From an uncultured Lachnospiraceae bacterium (lineage in GTDB: Bacteria > Bacillota_A > Clostridia > Lachnospirales > Lachnospiraceae), in contig CAJLNC010000092.1 of assembly GCA_905207905.1 (NCBI GenBank), positions 1-9,638 on the forward strand: a stretch of DNA of 9,638 nucleotides, given 5' to 3'. A program made the position numbers and the translations under genes. Under the pieces are notes generated by a model. That model ran no database searches. It was not told the DNA's origin and was given only the letters and a program-made list of their open reading frames with translations. This document shows, piece by piece, positions 1 through 4,398 of the stretch. Positions within the stretch are counted from its first letter, which is position 1. The number at the start of each line of letters is the position of its first letter.

Positions 1-16
1 AAATAGTAAAAAATAC

Positions 17-45
17 TTGATTTTAGAGTGTATTTATGATATATT
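17..45 (+). promoter_or_regulatory. Sigma-A promoter of the tRNA-Ala gene
   Basis: A -35 box TTGATT (17-22) and a -10 box TATATT (40-45) are separated by exactly 17 nt. The expected transcription start is near 52, only a few bases before the mature tRNA 5' end at 55, so the 5' leader would be very short. Seen directly; activity is inferred. Confidence 0.75.
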
Positions 46-54
46 CTTCTGGTC

Positions 55-127
55 GGGGCATTAGCGCAGCTGGGAGCGCGCCACAATGGCATTGTGGAGG
101 CCACGGGTTCGAATCCCGTATGCTCCA
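55..127 (+). tRNA. tRNA-Ala, anticodon GGC
   Basis: A full cloverleaf can be folded. The acceptor stem is 55-61 with 120-126, the D arm 64-79, the anticodon stem 81-85 with 93-97, and the T arm 103-119 with the loop TTCGAAT. The anticodon is G88 G89 C90, reading GCC alanine codons. The acceptor stem has a G3-U70 wobble (57 with 124), the main identity element for alanyl-tRNA synthetase, and the discriminator base is A127. The 3' CCA is not encoded, since TTT follows, so it must be added by nucleotidyltransferase. It stands alone between its own promoter and terminator. Confidence 0.97.
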
Positions 128-137
128 TTTATAAAAG

Positions 138-175
138 AGTCCGAACACAGGGAAGCCTTTGATGTTCGGACTTTT
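138..175 (+). terminator. Intrinsic terminator of the tRNA gene
   Basis: AGTCCGAACA (138-147) pairs perfectly with TGTTCGGACT (163-172) across a 15-nt loop, and a short T run (172-175) follows. It begins 10 nt after the tRNA ends and separates the tRNA from the thi leader. Confidence 0.8.
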
Positions 176-216
176 CGGTTTTCAGGATCATTTTTAGGAT
201 CATAGAAATTTAACCC

Positions 217-245
217 TTGCATAAGCGAAGGGAAAAGCGTATAAT
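217..245 (+). promoter_or_regulatory. Sigma-A promoter of the TPP-riboswitch thi operon
   Basis: The -35 box TTGCAT (217-222) and a consensus -10 box TATAAT (240-245) are 17 nt apart. Transcription should begin near 252, directly at the first strand of riboswitch helix P1, as is usual for riboswitch leaders. Confidence 0.85.
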
Positions 246-252
246 AAGTGCT

Positions 253-352
253 GTGAAAATGGGGAGGCTGTAAGGCCTGAGAGTAAACCGTAAGGTTTTG
301 ACCCTTTGAACCTGATACAGATAATGCTGGCGCAGGAAAATAAGACGTTCAC
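253..352 (+). promoter_or_regulatory. TPP riboswitch (thi box)
   Basis: The conserved thi-box core is present: GGGG (261-264), CTGAGA (277-282) closing the pyrimidine-sensing side, the variable P3 hairpin AAACC-gtaa-GGTTT, ACCC then TTTGAACCTGAT (to 315), GATAATGC (320-327) and GCGCAGGAA. The closing helix P1 is GTGAA (253-257) with TTCAC (348-352). This family binds thiamine pyrophosphate and in Firmicutes normally causes premature termination. An intrinsic terminator follows at 444-467 and thiamine-precursor transport genes lie downstream, so a transcriptional OFF switch is the likely mode. Confidence 0.96.
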
Positions 353-377
353 AAAAAAGAAGCAGAGGAAGGGGAAG

Positions 378-476
378 ATGAACCGGTTAGAGCGGTTGTG
401 TTCCGAATGCTTTCCAGGCTGCTTTTTATGTTGGAATCTTAGGCCGATGCGTTTGCATCGGTTTTTTATTTCATAG
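378..476 (+). CDS. Possible cysteine-rich leader peptide, 32 aa
   Basis: This short ORF is not recognised as a known family. ATG 378 is preceded by a purine-rich site (GAGGAAGGGG, 365-374) that would serve as a good ribosome binding site, and the frame stays open to TAG 474-476. The peptide has four cysteines at residues 8, 11, 15 and 18, forming two CxxC pairs, followed by a basic and hydrophobic tail. It sits between the riboswitch aptamer and its terminator, and its last codons run through the terminator hairpin and T run. A ribosome translating it would therefore disturb the terminator. It may be a leader peptide, a tiny metal-binding protein or chance. No homology can be checked here, so confidence is low. 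Confidence 0.3.
   Translation: MNRLERLCSECFPGCFLCWNLRPMRLHRFFIS
444..467 (+). terminator. Riboswitch-controlled intrinsic terminator
   Basis: CCGATGC (444-450) pairs perfectly with GCATCGG (455-461) around a GTTT loop, followed by six T (462-467). It lies about 90 nt after the aptamer and is the likely expression platform. A second segment, CCGAATGC (403-410), can also pair with 455-461 with one bulged A, giving a competing fold. Confidence 0.85.
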
Positions 477-501
477 GAAATTTTTTCCTATGAAATAAAA
501 A
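463..501 (+). repeat. Perfect 18-bp A/T-rich inverted repeat in the thi leader
   Basis: Two 18-nt arms (463-480 and 484-501) are exact reverse complements around a TTT loop. The left arm starts inside the T run of the riboswitch terminator. The arm sequence contains ATTTCATAGGAAA, which recurs at 6258-6270, and the right arm lies inside the first 54-nt repeat copy. Confidence 0.85.
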
Positions 502-525
502 TGCTCCGCAGGATTGCACTGCGGC
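472..525 (+). repeat. 54-nt structured repeat, copy 1
   Basis: This unit is 50/54 identical to 597-650. It has two stems. CATAGGAAA (472-480) pairs with TTTCCTATG (484-492), and CCGCAG (506-511) pairs with CTGCGG (519-524) around the loop GATTGCA. The stretch from 477 to 703 has no gene apart from the end of the upstream repeat and consists of these repeats plus GC-rich hairpins. GTCGC-TGAA-GCGAC (539-552) is one such hairpin, flanked by GGCGG (523-527) and CCGCC (553-557), which can extend it across an internal loop. Confidence 0.85.
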
Positions 526-563
526 GGATGGGAAAGATGTCGCTGAAGCGACCCGCCACAGGC

Positions 564-590
564 AGAGAAGTCTGCGGACAGACTTCTTTT
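564..590 (+). terminator. Second terminator-like hairpin in the thi leader
   Basis: AGAAGTCTG (566-574) pairs perfectly with CAGACTTCT (579-587) around CGGA, followed by TTT and then C. The T run is short, so strength is uncertain. A smaller hairpin GCAGA-GAAG-TCTGC (562-575) overlaps its left arm and would exclude it. It lies between the two 54-nt repeats and could be part of the repeat element rather than a regulatory device. Confidence 0.4.
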
Positions 591-596
591 CAAATG

Positions 597-650
597 CATA
601 GGAAAGTTTTTTCTATGAAATAAAAATGCTTTGCAGGATTGCACTGCGGC
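597..650 (+). repeat. 54-nt structured repeat, copy 2
   Basis: This copy differs from 472-525 at four positions: T to G at the tenth base, C to T at the sixteenth, and CC to TT at 631-632. The three C-to-T differences all fall in stems and turn G-C pairs into G-U pairs in + strand RNA, so both hairpins remain foldable. The remaining 53 nt to thiX hold a small GGGA-TGTG-TCCC hairpin (673-684) and the thiX ribosome binding site. Confidence 0.85.
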
Positions 651-703
651 CAAAATGTAACTGTTTTGCTTAGGGATGTGTCCCGGGCGAGAGGAGAAAC
701 TGT

Positions 704-1483
704 ATGAAAAAAGTAACGAAAGGCGCGCCGATACTGGTGATCCTGATACTGTTGGCTGTCTGGGAGCTGGCGGTAAGATTTTGCCATATTCCTCTTTATG
801 TATTGCCGTCTCCCAGTGCTGTTTTTAAGACATTCTTTCTGGAATTGCCCATATTGGCGGGACATGCAGCCATTACGGTGATGGAAGCGCTGGCAGGTAT
901 GGGAATCTCTTTTTTTCTTGGGATTGGTATTGGAATTTTGATCGACGCCATGCCTGTTTTTAAAAAATGTATTTATCCTATTTTGGTGGTGACTCAGACA
1001 GTTCCGGTGATTGTGCTGGCCCCCATTTTTATCATCTATCTTGGATTTGGTTATGCCCCAAAGATTCTGACGGTGGTGCTGATGTGCTTTTTTCCCGTGG
1101 TGGTGAGTTTCAGCGACGGATTGGGGCAGATGGATCCGGGATATCTGAATCTGGTGAGTACCTATGGAGGTTCCAAATGGCAGCTGTACCGGATCGTCAA
1201 AATTCCTTCGGCATTGATTTCCCTGTTGTCTGGTCTGAAGGTGGCTGCCACCTACAGCATCAGCGGCGCAGTGGTTGGTGAGTGGATTGCCGCCCAGAAG
1301 GGGCTGGGCTATTATCTGATACGGGCCAAAAATGGCTACATGCTGGATAAGGTGTTTGCCTGTGTGGTGATGATCATTTTGCTGAGCCTGCTGATGAATG
1401 GGCTGGTGAAGCTTTTTGGCTGGGCAGTACTTCCGATGAAGCGGAAGATACGGCCTGCGAGGCACAGAAGAAAAAGTTGTTAA
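704..1483 (+). CDS. thiX: Thiamine-precursor ABC transporter permease ThiX
   Basis: This 259-residue integral membrane protein should form the channel that carries a thiamine pyrimidine precursor across the cytoplasmic membrane. It is strongly hydrophobic, with a first membrane segment at about residues 8-26 and others near 52-80, 90-113, 118-137, 173-195 and 217-243. The LPSPS motif near 34-38 and the coupling loop STYGGSKWQLYRIVKIPSA (152-170, an EAA-type motif with its conserved Gly) are typical of the taurine/nitrate/HMP group of MetI-like permeases. The start is supported by GAGGAG (691-696) seven nt before ATG. The TPP riboswitch upstream and thiY/thiZ downstream point to ThiX rather than SsuC or TauC; the family alone would not settle that. 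Confidence 0.85.
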   Translation: MKKVTKGAPILVILILLAVWELAVRFCHIPLYVLPSPSAVFKTFFLELPILAGHAAITVMEALAGMGISFFLGIGIGILIDAMPVFKKCIYPILVVTQTVPVIVLAPIFIIYLGFGYAPKILTVVLMCFFPVVVSFSDGLGQMDPGYLNLVSTYGGSKWQLYRIVKIPSALISLLSGLKVAATYSISGAVVGEWIAAQKGLGYYLIRAKNGYMLDKVFACVVMIILLSLLMNGLVKLFGWAVLPMKRKIRPARHRRKSC

Positions 1484-1486
1484 TTG

Positions 1487-1519
1487 CTTTTCGTATCTGA
1501 CGAGATGCGAGAGGTTTTT
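1487..1519 (+). terminator. Terminator-like hairpin between thiX and thiY
   Basis: A 12-bp stem (1487-1498 with 1503-1514, including three G-U pairs) closes a GACG loop and is followed directly by five T (1515-1519). It begins 4 nt after the thiX stop codon. If active, it would reduce transcription from the riboswitch promoter into thiY, or the two parts would need separate transcripts. Confidence 0.65.
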
Positions 1520-1545
1520 ATTCCCGCGAGCAATGAGCCAAGCAG

Positions 1546-1610
1546 CCGCACTTGTGCGGATATTTGGCGAATGCCGCGAGGGCCAAATACCCCGTCAGCT
1601 TGCTGAGGGG
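1546..1610 (+). repeat. Array of three hairpins between thiX and thiY
   Basis: Three stems follow each other closely: CCGCA-CTTG-TGCGG (1546-1559), TATTTGGC (1561-1568) with GCCAAATA (1582-1589), and CCCC-g-TCAG (1590-1598) with CTGAGGGG (1603-1610) around CTTG. No coding potential with a ribosome binding site is seen. The compact GC-rich fold resembles dispersed intergenic repeats of Firmicutes, but only one copy lies in this window. Confidence 0.6.
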
Positions 1611-1661
1611 CGTTTGATGAGATGCTGGCCAGGGGAGAAACGTATGTCTCCTTTGACGGCA

Positions 1662-1675
1662 GCCGGATATCCGGC
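1662..1675. repeat. 14-bp perfect palindrome upstream of thiY
   Basis: GCCGGATATCCGGC is a perfect palindrome 31 nt before the thiY start. A TTGACG hexamer (1653-1658) lies just before it, but no convincing -10 box is placed 17 nt further on (AAAATT). It could be an operator for a dimeric regulator or simply a hairpin. Confidence 0.4.
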
Positions 1676-1705
1676 AAAATTAATAGAAGAAAAGAGGATA
1701 AGGAT

Positions 1706-2701
1706 ATGAAAAACTGGAAAAAGGCGGCAGCGATGGCTGCATCAGCAGCTATGCTTCTGTCCCTGACGGTAACGGCCTGGGCAGAGGAAACGAGTGAGGA
1801 TTTAAAAAAGGTGACAGTGATTTTGGATTATGTACCTAATACTAACCATACAGGTATGTATGTAGCCTTGGATAAAGGCTATTATGAGGAAGAGGGGCTG
1901 GATGTGGAGATCATTGAGCCGACAGACGGTGCCACAGCTACTCTGGTGGCACAGCAGAAGGGAACCTTTGGCATCAGTTATCAGGAGGATGTGACGATCG
2001 CCCGGACTTCAGCAGATCCTCTTCCCATCAAAGCCATTGCTACTGTGATTCAGCACAATACTTCTGGTTTTGTGAGTCTGGCAGACAGCGGGATTGCATC
2101 TCCGGCTGATTTTGAGGGCAAAGTGTATGCCGGTTGGGGCGGCCCGGGAGAATCTGCAGTTTTGGAAGCCTGCATGACTCAGGCTGGAGCAGATTTTTCC
2201 AAACTCAGTATGGTAATCTCAGATGGAACCGGTTTTGAGGCTCTGGGAAAAAGCTGTGATGTGATGTGGTTTTTTGAGGCATGGGACAGTGTGATTGCAG
2301 ATATGAATGGCTGTAAATTGAATTATATGGAGCTTCGTCAGCTGGATGAGCGTTTGGATTATTACACACCGGTGATCATTACCAGCGATGCGGTGATCGA
2401 ATCCGACCCGGAATTAGTATCTGCCTTTCTTCGGGCTACGGAAAAGGGATACCGGGACGCCATTGCAGACCCGGATGCTTCCGCAGAAATCCTTTTCGCC
2501 CATGCGCCGGACTATGATTTGGAGATGCTGAAACGTTCTCAGAAGTATCTGGCAGATAAGTTCATGGAGGATACAGAGGTATGGGGACAGATGAAAGATG
2601 AAGTTTGGGACAATTACAGCAGTTTTCTTCAGGAATATGGCGTGATCCAGGAAACTATTCCGGCTTCTGAGTGCTATACCAACGAATTTTTGTCCCAGTA
2701 G
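1706..2701 (+). CDS. thiY: Thiamine pyrimidine-precursor binding protein ThiY (NMT1/THI5-like)
   Basis: This 331-residue extracytoplasmic solute-binding protein belongs to the NMT1/THI5-like family. Relatives bind N-formyl-4-amino-5-aminomethyl-2-methylpyrimidine or HMP for thiamine salvage. The signature DYVPNTNHTGMYVALDKGYY at 41-60 is characteristic of ThiY-type proteins, and GISYQEDV (89-96) is the matching second ligand-side motif. The N terminus (basic MKNWKK, hydrophobic 7-22, AWA-EE at 24-28) looks like a signal peptide cut after residue 26. No lipobox cysteine is present, which is unusual for a Gram-positive binding protein. ATG 1706 is chosen over an in-frame ATG at 1622 because GAGG (1694-1697) precedes it by 8 nt and the signal peptide begins there. 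Confidence 0.88.
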   Translation: MKNWKKAAAMAASAAMLLSLTVTAWAEETSEDLKKVTVILDYVPNTNHTGMYVALDKGYYEEEGLDVEIIEPTDGATATLVAQQKGTFGISYQEDVTIARTSADPLPIKAIATVIQHNTSGFVSLADSGIASPADFEGKVYAGWGGPGESAVLEACMTQAGADFSKLSMVISDGTGFEALGKSCDVMWFFEAWDSVIADMNGCKLNYMELRQLDERLDYYTPVIITSDAVIESDPELVSAFLRATEKGYRDAIADPDASAEILFAHAPDYDLEMLKRSQKYLADKFMEDTEVWGQMKDEVWDNYSSFLQEYGVIQETIPASECYTNEFLSQ

Positions 2702-2746
2702 AATATCGCATCCGTGTACATGGATGTGAGTGAAAGGAGAGCATCC

Positions 2747-3475
2747 ATGAGTTTAAGAGTGGAACATCTGAAATTTGCATATGAGGATCAGAAAATCATC
2801 AGGGATCTTTCCTTTCAGGTGGAGGAAGGAGAGTTTGTCAGTATCCTGGGGCCTTCCGGCTGCGGAAAGTCCACTCTTTTGAATGTACTGGCAGGAATTT
2901 TAAAACCTCAGGGTGGAGCGATCTGGATCAATGGACAGAAGGCGGAGGGGATCCGCCGGGAATTTGCCTACATGCCTCAGAATGATCTGCTGCTGCCCTG
3001 GCGGACTGTGCTGGATAATGTGTGTCTGTACGGAGAGATCCATCATAAAAAGGAAGCCGTAAGGGAGCGGGCATTGGAACAGATGGAGCGTTTTGGGCTT
3101 CAGGGATGCGAAAACAAATATCCGGAGGAGCTTTCCGGCGGGATGCGGCAGCGGGCGGCCTTTCTGCGCACCGCACTGTGTGAGGCCAATATCTATCTTC
3201 TGGACGAGCCATTCGGAGCTTTGGATGTGATCACCAGAGGGGATATGCAGGACTGGCTGCGTATGCTCTGCAATGACCTGAAAAAGACGATCCTGCTGGT
3301 AACCCATGATACCGATGAGGCCATCTACCTCTCAGACCGGATTCTGATTCTGGGACGGCCGGGGGAAGGAATCCGGGAGGAAATCCGGGTGCAGGAAAAG
3401 AACCGCACCAGAGACTGGCTCTATGAACAGGGAAGTCTCAGAGCCAGAATCCATCGAATTATCAAAGAGGAGTAA
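2747..3475 (+). CDS. thiZ: Thiamine-precursor ABC transporter ATP-binding protein ThiZ
   Basis: This 242-residue cytoplasmic ATPase should energise ThiX. All ABC motifs are intact: Walker A GPSGCGKST (35-43), Q-loop Gln78 in YMPQNDLLLPW, signature LSGGMRQR (129-136), Walker B IYLLDEPFGALD (149-160) and switch His187 in VTHDTDEA. The QNDLLLPW and FGALD forms are typical of the nitrate/sulfonate/taurine/HMP importers. ATG 2747 is preceded by AGGAGA (2735-2740), so this start is preferred over the in-frame GTG at 2714. It begins 45 nt after thiY and ends 6 nt before the TatD-type gene, indicating one operon. Confidence 0.87.
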   Translation: MSLRVEHLKFAYEDQKIIRDLSFQVEEGEFVSILGPSGCGKSTLLNVLAGILKPQGGAIWINGQKAEGIRREFAYMPQNDLLLPWRTVLDNVCLYGEIHHKKEAVRERALEQMERFGLQGCENKYPEELSGGMRQRAAFLRTALCEANIYLLDEPFGALDVITRGDMQDWLRMLCNDLKKTILLVTHDTDEAIYLSDRILILGRPGEGIREEIRVQEKNRTRDWLYEQGSLRARIHRIIKEE

Positions 3476-3481
3476 TGGTTT

Positions 3482-4288
3482 ATGAAATTAAAGGAGTGTC
3501 TGGAGAAGATGCGCGTGATCGATCTGCACGCGCATCTTTCGTTGTCGGAAACAGAAGACTGTGATAAAATAAGGCAAGAACTGGAAGTTCGCCGGGGAGA
3601 GGGGATATTCACCTGCTTTTCCGCCGGGACTCCCGGGGAATGGAGACAGTTAGAAACGTATCGTTCCAGAGAGGAACTGCTGGTAAGCTTTGGCATCCAT
3701 CCCTGGTATGCAGATCGGTATACGTTGGAGGAGTGCAAAGAATATCTGGAGCAGTGCGATTTTATTGGTGAGATCGGCATGGATTCCGTCTGGTGTCAGG
3801 TTCCCGGAAAAGTCCAGGAGCGGCAGCTGGAAGAGCAGCTGCAGTTGGCCTGGGAGCTTCAAAAACCGGTAATCCTCCATACCAAAGGAGAGGAAAAACG
3901 TGTCAGTCAGATCCTCAGGGGATTTCAAGGAAAGGCCTGCGTCCATTGGTACTCCGGAAACCTTAAAGATTTGGAAGCGTATTTGGAACAGGACTGCTAT
4001 TTTACCCTGGGGCCGGATACCGGAGCACTTTGTAGGGCTGAAAACGAGAGCTACGAGCAGAAGGTTCGATGGCGTATGCTAAGGGAGATTCCGGCGGAGC
4101 GGCTGTTCGTGGAGACGGACGGTCTGGCGGCCATAGCCTGGGCAAGAGGAGTACAGGAGCTTAGCGTGGAAGAGATTTCAAAGACATTAAAGGAAAATCT
4201 GGCCGTTTCTGCCAAGGTTAAGGGAATGACCGTTGCTGCCCTCGAGGAGCAGATGAAGAAAAATCTAAGGGCATTTTTGGGGAGCTAG
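3482..4288 (+). CDS. TatD-family metal-dependent hydrolase
   Basis: This 268-residue protein has the TatD-type TIM-barrel amidohydrolase metal-site pattern. His16 and His18 are in DLHAHLS, Glu97 in GEIGMD, His133 in VILHTKG, His155 in HWYSG and Asp213 in ETDG, with GIHPW at 71-75. All expected ligands are present, so it should be active. Classical TatD members are Mg-dependent nucleases or exonucleases, but the family is broad and the substrate cannot be read from sequence. It follows thiZ by 6 nt with AGAGGAG (3466-3472) before its ATG, so it is probably co-transcribed with the importer. A role in processing the imported pyrimidine, for example deformylation as YlmB does in Bacillus, is a context-based guess. 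Confidence 0.85.
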   Translation: MKLKECLEKMRVIDLHAHLSLSETEDCDKIRQELEVRRGEGIFTCFSAGTPGEWRQLETYRSREELLVSFGIHPWYADRYTLEECKEYLEQCDFIGEIGMDSVWCQVPGKVQERQLEEQLQLAWELQKPVILHTKGEEKRVSQILRGFQGKACVHWYSGNLKDLEAYLEQDCYFTLGPDTGALCRAENESYEQKVRWRMLREIPAERLFVETDGLAAIAWARGVQELSVEEISKTLKENLAVSAKVKGMTVAALEEQMKKNLRAFLGS

Positions 4289-4290
4289 GG

Positions 4291-4398
4291 ATGAAATCCG
4301 GAAAGCATTCCCGGAAGGAACAGAATGCGGATCCAGAGTCTGTCATCACTGGAGGACATTGCCCAGGGCAGGCGGGATGGAGAGAGGTCAACACATGA
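4291..4398 (+). CDS. Possible small protein, 35 aa, overlapping the DUF362 gene start
   Basis: This ORF is not recognised. ATG 4291 lies 2 nt after the TatD-type stop codon and follows GGGGAG (4279-4284) by 6 nt. The stop TGA (4396-4398) overlaps the next gene's ATG as ATGA, an arrangement typical of translational coupling. The peptide is hydrophilic, with a basic start (KSGKHSRK) and a middle HCPG. It is too short for domain assignment. It may be a real coupling ORF, a decayed gene remnant, or chance in a 106-nt gap. Confidence 0.35.
   Translation: MKSGKHSRKEQNADPESVITGGHCPGQAGWREVNT

Noticed and set aside
184..202. Direct repeat AGGATCA-TTTTT-AGGATCA after the tRNA terminator
   Set aside because: It is too short to argue for an attachment site. 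No integrase gene is present and the tRNA 3' end is not duplicated in the window.
590..1465. 291-codon open frame on the minus strand
   Set aside because: It lies antisense to thiX and the leader repeats. The predicted protein is rich in His and Gln with no recognisable domain, and thiX has clear family motifs and a ribosome binding site.
1622..1705. Upstream in-frame ATG extending ThiY by 28 residues
   Set aside because: The extension is hydrophilic and would place the signal peptide internally. A ribosome binding site and the signal peptide start fit ATG 1706.
2714..2746. GTG start extending ThiZ by 11 residues
   Set aside because: AGGAGA is correctly spaced for ATG 2747, and ABC ATPases of this group usually start a few residues before the first strand.
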